Assembly (NCBI GenBank): GCA_900547435.1
Contig: URGO01000017.1
Span: 1 to 31,435, forward strand
Source: an uncultured Parabacteroides sp.
GTDB taxonomy: Bacteria > Bacteroidota > Bacteroidia > Bacteroidales > Tannerellaceae
Length of the DNA: 31,435 nucleotides
Direction: 5' to 3'
The stretch's first letter is position 1, and each line of letters opens with the position of its first letter. The position numbers and the translations under genes are program-made. This document shows positions 16,056 to 24,560 of this stretch, in pieces. A model generated the notes under the pieces. It was not told the DNA's origin. It was given only the letters and a program-made list of their open reading frames with translations, and did not search any database.

Positions 16056-16208
16056 TCAAAAAATCTTCCTTACCTGCTTTTCGTGAAAATACATCAACAC
16101 GCCCTCCGCGATGAAGATAAATTCCCCGTCGGGATGCTTGCGGCGCAGGTTGTCCATCCAGTCGGTTTCCAGCAAGGACGCCGCGATATAGACATTGCCT
16201 GGCAATAC
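16056..16208 (-). pseudogene. C-terminal-type remnant of a leucine carboxyl methyltransferase-like protein
   Basis: The minus strand reads VLPGNVYIAASLLETDWMD, NLRRKHPDGEFIFIAEGVLM and YFHEKQVRKIF, then TGA (16058-16056). The pattern (LPG.. ...I..SL..T.WMD.LR.KHP... FIAEGV.MYF....V...F) is the central part of LCM/PPM1-type class I SAM-dependent methyltransferases. A stop (TAA) lies immediately upstream in frame and no SAM-binding N-terminal region is present, so only some 50 codons survive. It sits 24 nt after the YdeI-family stop, on the opposite strand. Confidence 0.7.
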
Positions 16209-16301
16209 TTATTTTTAGGGATTTTGCAGCATATTGACTTTAGCCCCCGGCGGTCAATACGGCTTTTTTACTACGGTTTTCTGTCCACTTACGGATTTGC
16301 T

Positions 16302-16371
16302 CCCACCCTTTTGCTAAAAAGCATACGCCCTTTTCCCAAAAAGCATGTGCCCTTTTGAGGGAAAGGGTGGG
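16302..16371. repeat. Tandem AAAAAGCATnnGCCCTTTT repeats inside an inverted repeat
   Basis: Two 19-nt units, AAAAAGCATACGCCCTTTT (16316-16334) and AAAAAGCATGTGCCCTTTT (16338-16356), have a 22-nt period and differ in two bases. They are enclosed by CCCACCCTTT (16302-16311) and its exact complement AAAGGGTGGG (16362-16371). With the methyltransferase remnant this accounts for about half of the 400-nt gap 16032-16431; I see no gene in the remaining stretches 16209-16301 and 16372-16431. Confidence 0.75.
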
Positions 16372-16431
16372 GGCTTTTTGGGGAAAAGCAGGCAGCGTTC
16401 ATGTAACATAAATGAAGGAGCCGTGTGGAGG

Positions 16432-18711
16432 TCAATGTCCGAAGCGGGAGGTATCGACCTGCTTTTGCTTCTTTTCCTTGTAACTGCCCAAGCGATACGA
16501 GAAACGAATGGAAACCGAACGGTTATAGAAGCTGTTGTCCATATCGAAGTGCTGGCCTTTGAAGCGAACTGCCGTAGTGGGCGCACCGGTGTCGAAGAGG
16601 TCATCGGCATGAATCGAAATCGTCGCCCGGTCTTTCAGGAAGTTGTATTTTGCCGCAAGATTCAAATTGAATAACTGGTGGATATCGAAGACCCCTTGTA
16701 TGGCGGGCGATTGATAATTCAGGTTCAATTCGAAACTCAGCCGTTTTCCTATCTTGAAAGTATTGTCCAACATGAATACGCTGACCCACTTTTTTCGATT
16801 GAATGGGATATCGTAAAAATCGTCACACCGCTCGTGCATATACATCCCGATAGCATCGAAGGAGGCATCGTACCAATTGCCTATCGAGAAGGGAAGATGT
16901 AGGTTTGCGCCGTACTGCCGCATGAAATTCCAGTTCTGCATCTTATAAATCAATGCCAGCCGCTCGGCGGACTGATAGGGCGATTGGGCGAAATAATCGG
17001 ACGTGTGGCTGAAAAAGAGCGTCAACATATAGCGTTTCTTGAAGATATAGGTTCCACTTAACTGATAAGTATTTGCAGGACGTAAATCGGGGCTCCCGTG
17101 TATTTCCGAGTAACCATCGATGTAACTGACCGCCGACTGCATCGCCCAATTCTCCGGGTAACATTTGTTCGATGACAAAGCCACCTGCAGGAAATGCTCC
17201 GGATGGAATATCCAGAAGAGAGAGGCCTGCGGGAAGACAGCCCAACGCTCATATTCTCCAATCCGATAATATTCGCCTGTTGCCGACAACGAAAGTTTAC
17301 CCCCGTTGGGCAATTGCTTGCTCAGCGATGCATACAAATCGGCCGTATGCTCATGCAAATCGGAATACGTATCCGATGTTGCCACATTGCCTATCACCTC
17401 ATGGTAAATCTGCTCATCCCGGCTATGCGTATAGTCATAAGACAGTCCGAATCCAAACGTCCAATCCTTTTTGAGGGCAAAAGAATGGTCGGCATTCAAC
17501 GAAAACCTGTCGATTTTTTGAGCATCCGCAAATCCCAGTTCTATGGTATTCCCTTCGGTATAGTCCGTATGTAGCCGCTGGTTGTTTTTCATCCGATAGC
17601 GTGTATATTCTATGCCGGCTTTGAACCCATCTTTCCCTTCATAATCTGCCGAGATATTGTGTAATGCTTTTTTAGTCCCTTTATTCAAGTCACTGAGTTG
17701 ATAATTTCCCGTGGTATGGCTATTCGCTTTATCCGCAGGTGAGAAATTACCCAGATAAGCCAACTGGAAATGCTCTTTCTCCGAGAAATTATACTCGAAA
17801 GCCGAACGCACCGTGTGGTCCCAGCCCTTAATGCGCATGGCCTCTTGATTCTGAATGTCATAGGTCTGATTTTTTAGCGTATGCAAGGAGCGTGTCTCCA
17901 TCTTTGTGAATGTTTTGGCATCCTTTGCCTCATACATCAAGTCAAAACCCCATTGAGGCGTCGTATAATGCAAATTCCCGCTCAATCCGCCGGAATTGAA
18001 AAATTGATTTCTGTAGTTTGACGTCAATTCTCCGGAGAAATGATAGGCATACGCCCGTTTCAGCACTACATTGACCACCGCTCCCCGCACATGATATTCC
18101 GGTGGCGCACTATACATGACCTCCGCTTTTTCCACCCGCTCCACCGGCGTATTCCTTAATAAGGTCTCCAGCTGGGAAGCATTCATCGTGGTGGGTCGGC
18201 CATTCAGAATAATCGTCAACGAAGTAGCTCCTGCCAGCGACAATGCCCCGTTCCGCTCCGTAATACCCGGCAATTTAGCTACCGCCTCGAAGGCATTATT
18301 CACAATTCGTTTGTCAGATAGAGCCGTCAAATCGTAACTTAATTTTCCTTCCGCCACTTGCACATACGGTTTGTCTGCAGTAATCACCAAATCCTCCAAG
18401 GTCGCGTTCCGTTCTTTCAAGACATAAATCTCCATAGAATCCGGAAAATCTGTCTTCTCTATCACTTGTGCTTCATAAGCGACATGCTGGAAAATCAATC
18501 GGCAGGGCATCTCTTCCTGCTTAAACCGGAATCTACCTATCGTATCCGTAAGACTTACATCGATAAAAGTCGAGTCTGCTTTTTGCAGCACGACGGTTAC
18601 CCCTTCTATCGGATTGCCCGCTTCATTTATCACTTTCCCTTTGAGACTCTGCGCCGAGAGCAGCCCGAAGCAGCCTAAGCCTAAACTTATAATAAACAAG
18701 TAACGTTTCAT
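16432..18711 (-). CDS. Outer-membrane TonB-receptor-like beta-barrel protein
   Basis: A 759-aa outer-membrane protein. Signal peptide 1-20 (ends LLSAQ); a carboxypeptidase-regulatory-like beta-sandwich at about 22-105 (LKGKVINEAGNPIEGVTVVL); a plug-like domain at about 110-215 (LEDLVITADKPYVQV, LPGITERNG, TIILNGRPTTMNASQLETLL, VERVEKAEVMYSAPPEYHVR); and a barrel of the OMP_b-brl_3 type to the C-terminus. It differs from SusC: no SusD partner follows and there is no long SusC-type extension, so the transported substrate, if any, is unknown. It is divergent from a histidine kinase/response regulator pair, suggesting regulation by it. AAAGGAG precedes the ATG. The stop is followed by the repeat cluster at 16302-16371. 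Confidence 0.9.
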   Translation of the reverse strand: MKRYLFIISLGLGCFGLLSAQSLKGKVINEAGNPIEGVTVVLQKADSTFIDVSLTDTIGRFRFKQEEMPCRLIFQHVAYEAQVIEKTDFPDSMEIYVLKERNATLEDLVITADKPYVQVAEGKLSYDLTALSDKRIVNNAFEAVAKLPGITERNGALSLAGATSLTIILNGRPTTMNASQLETLLRNTPVERVEKAEVMYSAPPEYHVRGAVVNVVLKRAYAYHFSGELTSNYRNQFFNSGGLSGNLHYTTPQWGFDLMYEAKDAKTFTKMETRSLHTLKNQTYDIQNQEAMRIKGWDHTVRSAFEYNFSEKEHFQLAYLGNFSPADKANSHTTGNYQLSDLNKGTKKALHNISADYEGKDGFKAGIEYTRYRMKNNQRLHTDYTEGNTIELGFADAQKIDRFSLNADHSFALKKDWTFGFGLSYDYTHSRDEQIYHEVIGNVATSDTYSDLHEHTADLYASLSKQLPNGGKLSLSATGEYYRIGEYERWAVFPQASLFWIFHPEHFLQVALSSNKCYPENWAMQSAVSYIDGYSEIHGSPDLRPANTYQLSGTYIFKKRYMLTLFFSHTSDYFAQSPYQSAERLALIYKMQNWNFMRQYGANLHLPFSIGNWYDASFDAIGMYMHERCDDFYDIPFNRKKWVSVFMLDNTFKIGKRLSFELNLNYQSPAIQGVFDIHQLFNLNLAAKYNFLKDRATISIHADDLFDTGAPTTAVRFKGQHFDMDNSFYNRSVSIRFSYRLGSYKEKKQKQVDTSRFGH

Positions 18712-18733
18712 CTTCTCCTTTCATTGTTTGGAG

Positions 18734-18741
18734 CAAAAATA
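18734..18741 (-). promoter_or_regulatory. Putative -7 promoter box for the outer-membrane protein gene
   Basis: Minus-strand TATTTTTG matches TAnnTTTG, 22 nt before the ATG at 18711, with AAAGGAG between the two. Confidence 0.55.
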
Positions 18742-18779
18742 GAGGATTCGGTCCGCAAGCTAAGTTATCATTCCGCTAC

Positions 18780-18799
18780 TTAGTGTTATTTAGTGCTAT
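18780..18799. promoter_or_regulatory. Head-to-tail 10-bp repeat in the divergent spacer
   Basis: TTAGTGTTAT and TTAGTGCTAT lie directly in tandem (18780-18789, 18790-18799), a one-helical-turn period suitable for an OmpR-type dimer site. They are 39-58 bp upstream of the outer-membrane gene's -7 box. Operator function is inference. Confidence 0.4.
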
Positions 18800-18827
18800 C
18801 GCTCCGGACAACTTTCGAAAAACAACC

Positions 18828-18892
18828 TATATTTGTTCAAAAATAAGGGATATTCGTTCAAAACTAATGGGTATTTCAACAGAAAATTCGGC
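18828..18892 (+). promoter_or_regulatory. 21-nt-period direct repeats and -7 box upstream of the histidine kinase
   Basis: Units starting at 18830, 18851 and 18872 share TATTTGTTCAAAA / TATTCGTTCAAAA / TATTTCAACAGAAAA at an exact 21-nt period; the first two are close matches and the third is weaker. TATATTTG (18828-18835) is also a TAnnTTTG -7 box, so repeats and promoter overlap. The array ends 8 nt before the kinase ATG. A binding site for the encoded response regulator is a reasonable inference. Confidence 0.5.
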
Positions 18893-18900
18893 ATAAAAAG

Positions 18901-20346
18901 ATGAAAATACAACGATATTTTATTCTGCTATTCGTTTCCATTTCCGTTATAGGCATTTTTATTTCACAAGGCTATTGGCTTTGGAATACGTATGAGGTGG
19001 AAAAGAAACAAATGGCAGATAAAGTGCATCAGCTTTTTGAACAATCGATTGCAGAAACCTTGGTCATTCATCTGACTCAAATGGAAAAAGATTCCACGCA
19101 AGGCGCTCCTCATGGCGAAATGTCGATGGGGATTGCCGTAGATAGTATTAGTAGGATGTTGAGTCTCCAAGAAAATAAAAAGATGGTGCGGTATTATCGG
19201 AATATGATTCTGAATCCGACCGATGAACGCGACAAACCGCTGACTTTCACAAAAGATTATTATAAGGAAAGCTATGATGTCCTGCGATTAGCCTCTTCTG
19301 CCGGCATGTTTGAGATGGTTACGGCTATCCGGCCGATTGGTATTCTTACTATAGATAGTGTATTCGGTACGGTATTGGAGCGGAACGGCATTTTTCAACC
19401 ACATTTTGTAGATGCCGTTTTTGGAAAAGATACGCTTATCGACACTTCCAAGCCAAAGGATTTGAAATTGGACAACTTAATCCAATCCCGCCGGGTAAGC
19501 ATCACGATGAATGAAGATTTTGGTTTGCAGGGCTTCGTGGTTGATGCAAACCAATTAATCTATCAACGTATGCTTTATGCCTTTATGCTCTCTGTTTTTT
19601 TCGTTTTACTCACTACCGCCTGCTATTTCTACCTGATTCGAACGATTTTACGCCAGAAAACCATCGCGCAAATCAAGAATGACTTCATTAACAATATGAC
19701 ACACGAATTGAAAACGCCTATTACGATTACTTATTCTGCTATTGATGCATTACAGACATTTCGCTTAGCCGATAATCCGGTTAAACGAGAAGAGTATTTC
19801 ACTATCTGCAAGCAACAATTAAAGCAACTGACCGAACTGGTCGAAAAAATCCTAAGCATGGCGATTGATGAGCGCAAAAACTTTCATCTGCAAAAGGAGC
19901 AATTTCAATTAGAGCCTATCGTGAAACGCTTATCGGAACAATTCGTTTTGAAAGCAAACAAACCTGTCCGTTTCCAAATAAAAAACGAGTGGGGTGAACA
20001 ACCGGTTTATGCCGATAAGTTCCACCTGACGCACGTTATCGCTAACCTAATTGACAATGCAATAAAATATTCAGGCGAAGAAGTCAATATTTCTATACAG
20101 CTCAAACGTAATAAACTCAATCTGGAAATCGATATAACAGACAATGGCTGCGGTATTCCTGCCAAGTATCAAAAACAGATATTCGAACGTTTTTATCGGA
20201 TCCCTAAAGGGAATCGGCATGACGTGAAAGGCTATGGATTGGGATTAAGCTATGCGAAAGAAATTATCGAACGGCATGGCGGTTCTATCCGGGTAAGCAG
20301 TCAAGAAAACAAAGGTTCCGTATTCACTCTCTTAATTCCTCAATGA
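18901..20346 (+). CDS. Sensor histidine kinase
   Basis: A 481-aa membrane histidine kinase. TM1 at about 6-23, a periplasmic sensor domain of about 200 residues (no named fold recognised), TM2 at about 225-246, then the dimerisation/phosphoacceptor helix with His268 (NNMTHELKTPI) and the HATPase domain with N box NLIDNAIKYS, G1 DNGCGIP and G2 GYGLGLSYAKEIIERHGG. All catalytic motifs are present. It overlaps functionally with the response regulator gene 1 nt downstream and is similar in layout to the Bacteroidales RprX-type kinases. The divergent outer-membrane protein is the obvious candidate target of the circuit. Confidence 0.94.
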   Translation: MKIQRYFILLFVSISVIGIFISQGYWLWNTYEVEKKQMADKVHQLFEQSIAETLVIHLTQMEKDSTQGAPHGEMSMGIAVDSISRMLSLQENKKMVRYYRNMILNPTDERDKPLTFTKDYYKESYDVLRLASSAGMFEMVTAIRPIGILTIDSVFGTVLERNGIFQPHFVDAVFGKDTLIDTSKPKDLKLDNLIQSRRVSITMNEDFGLQGFVVDANQLIYQRMLYAFMLSVFFVLLTTACYFYLIRTILRQKTIAQIKNDFINNMTHELKTPITITYSAIDALQTFRLADNPVKREEYFTICKQQLKQLTELVEKILSMAIDERKNFHLQKEQFQLEPIVKRLSEQFVLKANKPVRFQIKNEWGEQPVYADKFHLTHVIANLIDNAIKYSGEEVNISIQLKRNKLNLEIDITDNGCGIPAKYQKQIFERFYRIPKGNRHDVKGYGLGLSYAKEIIERHGGSIRVSSQENKGSVFTLLIPQ

Positions 20347-20347
20347 C

Positions 20348-21031
20348 ATGATACATATATTATTAGCTGAAGATGAGATTGCTTTGGCAAAAATCATCAA
20401 AGATAGTTTGGAAAGTTTGCCGGATTTCAAAATCACTTTGGCCTCGAATGGAGAAAAAGCCTTTGAATTATTCAGGCAAATCAAACCGGATATCCTTGTG
20501 CTCGATGTTATGATGCCGCAATTGGACGGATTCACCTTGGCAAAAATGATTCGGCAGATGAATAAACATATTCCTATCCTTTTCCTTACGGCGCGTTCAT
20601 CAACAGAGGACGTTGTGGATGGATTTAAGGTGGGTGGTAACGATTATCTGAAAAAGCCTTTTGACATGGAAGAACTGATTGTGCGCATCCAAGCGTTGCT
20701 CAACCGACCTATCGACACGAAGCTGACCAAACAGAAAGAAGAATATCGGATTGGCGCTTACCGCTTCCGAGTTGCCCACCAACTCTTGGAAATTAACGGA
20801 CAAACGGAATCGCTCTCTTATCGGGAAACTGAAATCCTGCGTATGTTATGCGAACATCAGAATGAAGTTCTCAATCGTCGTCCCGTATTATTAGCTCTTT
20901 GGGGAGACGATAATTTTTTTAATGCCCGAAGTATGGATGTATTTATCACCAAATTAAGAAAAAAACTCTCTGCTGATCCTAATATCCAGATTATTAATAT
21001 CCGCGGTATAGGATATAAACTGATCTGTTGA
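20348..21031 (+). CDS. OmpR-family response regulator
   Basis: A 227-aa two-domain regulator. Receiver domain 1-120 with acidic residues ED (8-9), phosphoacceptor Asp53 (LVLDVMMP), Thr in FLTARSS and Lys in YLKKPF; winged-helix DNA-binding domain about 130-227 (SYRETEILRMLCEHQNEVLN, ARSMDVFITKLRKKL, IRGIGYKL). The start is separated from the kinase stop by a single base, so the two are cotranscribed and probably translationally coupled. OmpR-family dimers bind direct repeats, which matches the tandem repeats found in the spacer upstream of the kinase (18780-18799 and 18830-18892). Confidence 0.94.
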   Translation: MIHILLAEDEIALAKIIKDSLESLPDFKITLASNGEKAFELFRQIKPDILVLDVMMPQLDGFTLAKMIRQMNKHIPILFLTARSSTEDVVDGFKVGGNDYLKKPFDMEELIVRIQALLNRPIDTKLTKQKEEYRIGAYRFRVAHQLLEINGQTESLSYRETEILRMLCEHQNEVLNRRPVLLALWGDDNFFNARSMDVFITKLRKKLSADPNIQIINIRGIGYKLIC

Positions 21032-21103
21032 GTAAAAAATGATTCTGTCCGAACTTAGGCATGAAAATAACTGTTATTGGGCTGGAAATAACCAATTATT
21101 CCG

Positions 21104-21111
21104 TACCTTTG
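21104..21111 (+). promoter_or_regulatory. Putative -7 promoter box for metA
   Basis: TACCTTTG matches TAnnTTTG, 28 nt before the metA ATG. The implied leader is about 25 nt, too short for a riboswitch. Confidence 0.6.
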
Positions 21112-21139
21112 GCGTAATATTTTCAAAAAACGAAGTATT

Positions 21140-22090
21140 ATGCCTTTAAATTTACAGAAGAATCTTCCGGCTATTGAGCTGTTGAAGAAAGAACATATAT
21201 TTGTGATGGACTCTTTGCGGGCGGCTACGCAGGATATCCGTCCGTTGCGTGTAGTGGTTTTGAATTTGATGCCGCTCAAGGTGACGACCGAGACAGACCT
21301 TGTGCGTTTGCTGAGTAATACGCCGCTTCAGGTGGAAATGGATTTGATGAAGATTAAAGGGCATACGCCGAAGAATACGCCTATCGAGCATATGCGGGCT
21401 TTTTATAAGGATTTTGACCAGATGAAGAGCGAGTATTACGATGGGATGATTGTTACGGGGGCACCTGTGGAGCAAATGCCTTTTGAGGAGGTGACTTATT
21501 GGGAGGAGATTATGGAGATATTCGACTGGGCCCGCACGCACGTTACTTCGACATTGTATATCTGCTGGGCGGCTCAGGCGGGTTTGTATCATTTCTATCG
21601 TATTCCGAAGTATGATTTGCCGGCGAAGATGTTTGGGGTGTTCCGCCATACGGTGCGCGAACCGTTTGTCCCGATATTCCGTGGATTTGATGATGAGTTT
21701 TACGTGCCACATAGCCGGCATACTGAGGTGCGTCGGGAGGACATCTTGAAGGTGCCTGAGTTGACATTGCTTTCCGAAAGCGAGGAGTCGGGCGTTTATA
21801 TGGTCATGGCGCGTGGTGGACGCGAGTTTTTTATTACCGGTCATTCGGAATATTCGCCTTATACGTTGAACGATGAGTATATCCGTGACCTGAATAAAGG
21901 GCTTCCGATTACGGTTCCGAAGAATTATTATCGGAACGATGATCCAGCCCAGGGGCCGGTGGTGCGTTGGCGCGGACATGCCAATTTGCTGTTCACCAAT
22001 TGGCTGAACTATTATGTCTATCAGGCAACTCCATTCCGATGTGAAGATATTCGGCATTTGGGTGATTTATATGAAGGAAAGAATGGGTAA
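21140..22090 (+). CDS. metA: Homoserine O-acyltransferase MetA (probably O-acetyltransferase)
   Basis: A 316-aa MetA-family enzyme that activates homoserine in the first committed step of methionine synthesis. Visible features: the oxyanion/substrate region [12 protein letters not shown], nucleophile Cys142 ([12 protein letters not shown]) and the His/Glu pair in TGHSEYSP. Residue 111 is Glu (GAPVE); published work on this family showed that Glu at 111 (Bacillus cereus type) favours acetyl-CoA while Gly (E. coli type) favours succinyl-CoA, so O-acetylhomoserine is the expected product in spite of the usual 'succinyltransferase' label. The downstream U32 gene overlaps its end by 8 nt. Confidence 0.94.
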   Translation: MPLNLQKNLPAIELLKKEHIFVMDSLRAATQDIRPLRVVVLNLMPLKVTTETDLVRLLSNTPLQVEMDLMKIKGHTPKNTPIEHMRAFYKDFDQMKSEYYDGMIVTGAPVEQMPFEEVTYWEEIMEIFDWARTHVTSTLYICWAAQAGLYHFYRIPKYDLPAKMFGVFRHTVREPFVPIFRGFDDEFYVPHSRHTEVRREDILKVPELTLLSESEESGVYMVMARGGREFFITGHSEYSPYTLNDEYIRDLNKGLPITVPKNYYRNDDPAQGPVVRWRGHANLLFTNWLNYYVYQATPFRCEDIRHLGDLYEGKNG

Positions 22091-23921
22091 GGTTAGGAAG
22101 ATAGAATTGCTTTCTCCGGCAAAGGATCTGAATTGCGGTATGGAAGCCGTCAATCATGGGGCGGATGCGGTCTATATCGGTGCGCCAAAGTTCGGGGCAC
22201 GGGCTGCGGCAGGGAATAGTCTGGAGGATATCCGTAGGTTGTGCGATTATGCGCATCTGTTTGGCGTGCGTATCTATGTGGCATTGAATACGATTTTGAA
22301 AGAAGATGAGCTGGATGAAGCGCGGCGTTTGGTTTGGTCTTTGTATGAGGCCGGGGCTGACGCACTGATTGTGCAGGATATGGCGTTAATGCAAATGGAG
22401 CTGCCTCCGATTCCGCTTCATGCCAGTACGCAGACCGATAACCGGACGGTCGAGAAGGTTCGTTTTCTGGAAAAATCCGGCTTTACGCAAGTCGTCTTGG
22501 CTCGTGAATTATCCTTGGAAGAAATCCGCCGGATAGCCTCGGAGACAGAAGTGCCGTTGGAGGTATTTGTGCATGGTGCGCTTTGTGTAAGTTTCAGCGG
22601 ACAATGTTATTTGAGTGCTGCTTTGTCCGGACGAAGTGCTAACCGGGGGGAATGTGCGCAGTATTGTCGGCTTCCTTACACAATGGTTGACGCTGACGGG
22701 AAAGTCATTGCCGGCAATAAGCATTTGTTGTCACTTAAGGATATGAACCGTTCGGACGATTTGGAGGCATTGATGGATGCGGGTGTATCTTCGTTTAAGA
22801 TAGAAGGCCGGCTGAAGGATGTCTCGTATGTGAAGAATGTTACGGCTTACTATCGGCAAAGATTGGATGAGATATTGAAACGTCGTCCGGAATATACGCG
22901 GGCTTCGGTCGGGCGAAGCCGTTATACTTTTACTCCACAGGTAGAGAAGAGTTTTAATCGGGGATTCACCTCTTTCTATTTGCAGGGCAGGACTTCAGAT
23001 GTGGCTGCATTCGATACACCGAAGTCATTGGGCGAGTTTATCGGTACGGTGAAGGAGATACGGGGAAACAGTTTTACGGTAGCTGGTCTTGTTCCCTTGA
23101 ATAACGGGGATGGATTGGCTTTTTTTAATACCCGTGGTGAATTGGAAGGATTTCGAGTAAATAGAGGGGAGAATAACCGGGTATATCCGCAGGAAATGCC
23201 GCGATTATCACCGAAGATGAAACTTTACCGGAATTATGACCAGCAATTTGAGAAATTGTTGTCCAAACCTTCGGCCGAACGGAAGATAGGGGTGCGCGTG
23301 ATCTTTTCCGACAATTCCTTCGGATTTTCGCTGGAGATGGAGGATGAGGAGGGTGCTTGTGTTACGTTATCTCGTCCTTTTGATAAAGAGCCGGCTAAAA
23401 AGGCGCAGGCCGACAATATCCGTGTGCAATTGTCCAGGTTGGGTAATACTCTTTTTGAAGCACGGGCGATAGAGGTGAACCTGACTGATAACTGGTTTGT
23501 ACCTTCTTCTTTGTTGACGGATATGCGTCGGGAGGCTGTTGATTTGCTGCTTTCTGACCGGAGAATACGCTATTGGCGTGAGCTTTCCCGGAAGCCGGAA
23601 GTAGAAGTAGGAGAGAAGCCGCTGTTCCCGCAACGACAACTGACTTATTTAGGGAATGTAGCCAATACGCAGGCCCGTTCGTTCTATCAGGAGCATGGAG
23701 TAAAAGAAATTGAACCGGCATTTGAATTGAAGGCGCCGGATAATGTGCCGTTGATGTTTACTAAGCATTGCCTGCGTTATAGCATGGGATGGTGCCCGAC
23801 ATATCAGAAGAAAAAATCTCCTTTTAGAGAACCTTATTATTTATTGTATAAAGAAGCGCGTTTACGATTGCAGTTCGATTGCAAACATTGTCAGATGTTG
23901 GTACTGAAAGATAGGGAATAG
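22083..23921 (+). CDS. Peptidase U32-family protein, RlhA-like (23S rRNA hydroxylation)
   Basis: A 612-aa member of the U32 family with the long C-terminal extension of the RlhA (YdcP) subgroup, which hydroxylates a cytidine in 23S rRNA rather than cutting peptides. N-terminal [26 protein letters not shown]; central Cys-rich core [20 protein letters not shown] then [13 protein letters not shown]-terminal [12 protein letters not shown] and FDCKHCQM, which may bind a metal or iron-sulfur cluster. The ATG at 22083 (ATGGGTAA overlapping the metA stop) is chosen because GGAAAG precedes it and homology starts there. Translational coupling with metA is likely. The alternative, a tRNA-hydroxylating TrhP-type role, fits less well because those proteins are shorter. 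Confidence 0.85.
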   Translation: MGKVRKIELLSPAKDLNCGMEAVNHGADAVYIGAPKFGARAAAGNSLEDIRRLCDYAHLFGVRIYVALNTILKEDELDEARRLVWSLYEAGADALIVQDMALMQMELPPIPLHASTQTDNRTVEKVRFLEKSGFTQVVLARELSLEEIRRIASETEVPLEVFVHGALCVSFSGQCYLSAALSGRSANRGECAQYCRLPYTMVDADGKVIAGNKHLLSLKDMNRSDDLEALMDAGVSSFKIEGRLKDVSYVKNVTAYYRQRLDEILKRRPEYTRASVGRSRYTFTPQVEKSFNRGFTSFYLQGRTSDVAAFDTPKSLGEFIGTVKEIRGNSFTVAGLVPLNNGDGLAFFNTRGELEGFRVNRGENNRVYPQEMPRLSPKMKLYRNYDQQFEKLLSKPSAERKIGVRVIFSDNSFGFSLEMEDEEGACVTLSRPFDKEPAKKAQADNIRVQLSRLGNTLFEARAIEVNLTDNWFVPSSLLTDMRREAVDLLLSDRRIRYWRELSRKPEVEVGEKPLFPQRQLTYLGNVANTQARSFYQEHGVKEIEPAFELKAPDNVPLMFTKHCLRYSMGWCPTYQKKKSPFREPYYLLYKEARLRLQFDCKHCQMLVLKDRE

Positions 23922-23926
23922 GAAAT

Positions 23927-23953
23927 AAGGCGTGCCGTTTTGCGGCACGCCTT
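23927..23953 (+). terminator. Stem-loop terminator after the U32 gene
   Basis: AAGGCGTGCCG (23927-23937) and CGGCACGCCTT (23943-23953) form a perfect 11-bp GC-rich stem with a 5-nt loop, five bases after the stop codon. No T tract follows. Confidence 0.75.
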
Positions 23954-24085
23954 CCCATAGATCTATGCACTTGTTGCTTGGAAAATCCATATCTGAAAAA
24001 ATGTATAGCAAGTTATTAAATAGGCAGAAAAATAAGCACAGATAACCACGACATCGCGTCGGAATAGCAACAGGTGCCGAGAGAT

Positions 24086-24274
24086 TTAACTTTCTTGTGT
24101 TGTATTCTTATTGCCGACAAACCGGGCAAACCCCATGATAACGGCAAGAACAGCCAAGACACCCATTACGACACTTTTGGTGGTCGCTGAGTCGAAATCT
24201 GTCGTTCCGACTAAAACCAATACAATGCAGGAAAGCATTAATACTGCTTCCGCCAGATTTTTATTGATTCTCAT
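24086..24274 (-). CDS. Small two-helix membrane protein
   Basis: A 62-aa protein with two hydrophobic helices (about 9-24, LAEAVLMLSCIVLVLVGT, and 33-52, KSVVMGVLAVLAVIMGFARF) and a polar C-terminus. No family recognised. It lies 51 nt downstream of a second tiny two-helix protein on the same strand, with the same size and layout, so the two may be cotranscribed and perhaps related. Coding status is supported by the membrane pattern and clean start; function unknown. Confidence 0.65.
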   Translation of the reverse strand: MRINKNLAEAVLMLSCIVLVLVGTTDFDSATTKSVVMGVLAVLAVIMGFARFVGNKNTTQES

Positions 24275-24325
24275 AATACTTTAAAGTTAGTTTTGTTTTA
24301 CGTATTTAATTTCTGATTTTCTCAG

Positions 24326-24532
24326 TTATTTGTTTTCAACAGCTTTGGTCTCTTCTTCCGGTGCAGAACTGAGGACTTTCATGATTCCGTATATGCCGTA
24401 GCCTAAGCAGACCAAGACTAATACAAGCTTCACGTAGTCGTTAGGGATGATTGTACTGCATGCTAATACGCAACTAACTAAAATGAGAATAATAGAAAGA
24501 TATAAACTGAATTTGTTTGATTTTTTAGCCAT
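24326..24532 (-). CDS. Small two-helix membrane protein
   Basis: A 68-aa protein: basic N-terminus (MAKKSNKF), two hydrophobic helices (about 9-27, SLYLSIILILVSCVLACST, and 33-51, VKLVLVLVCLGYGIYGIMKV) and an acidic tail (APEEETKAVENK). No family recognised. First gene of the small pair; a 200-nt spacer with an inverted repeat lies upstream. Function unknown. Confidence 0.65.
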   Translation of the reverse strand: MAKKSNKFSLYLSIILILVSCVLACSTIIPNDYVKLVLVLVCLGYGIYGIMKVLSSAPEEETKAVENK

Positions 24533-24560
24533 TTTATTTTACTCTTTAAATTGTGATACA

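Noticed and set aside
16432..18711. SusC of a polysaccharide utilisation locus
   Set aside because: No SusD gene, glycoside hydrolase or SusC-type length follows; the domain set fits a general carboxypeptidase-regulatory plus barrel protein.
21032..21139. SAM riboswitch upstream of metA
   Set aside because: The only good -7 box (21104-21111) leaves a leader of about 25 nt, and I see no SAM-type core in the rest of the spacer.
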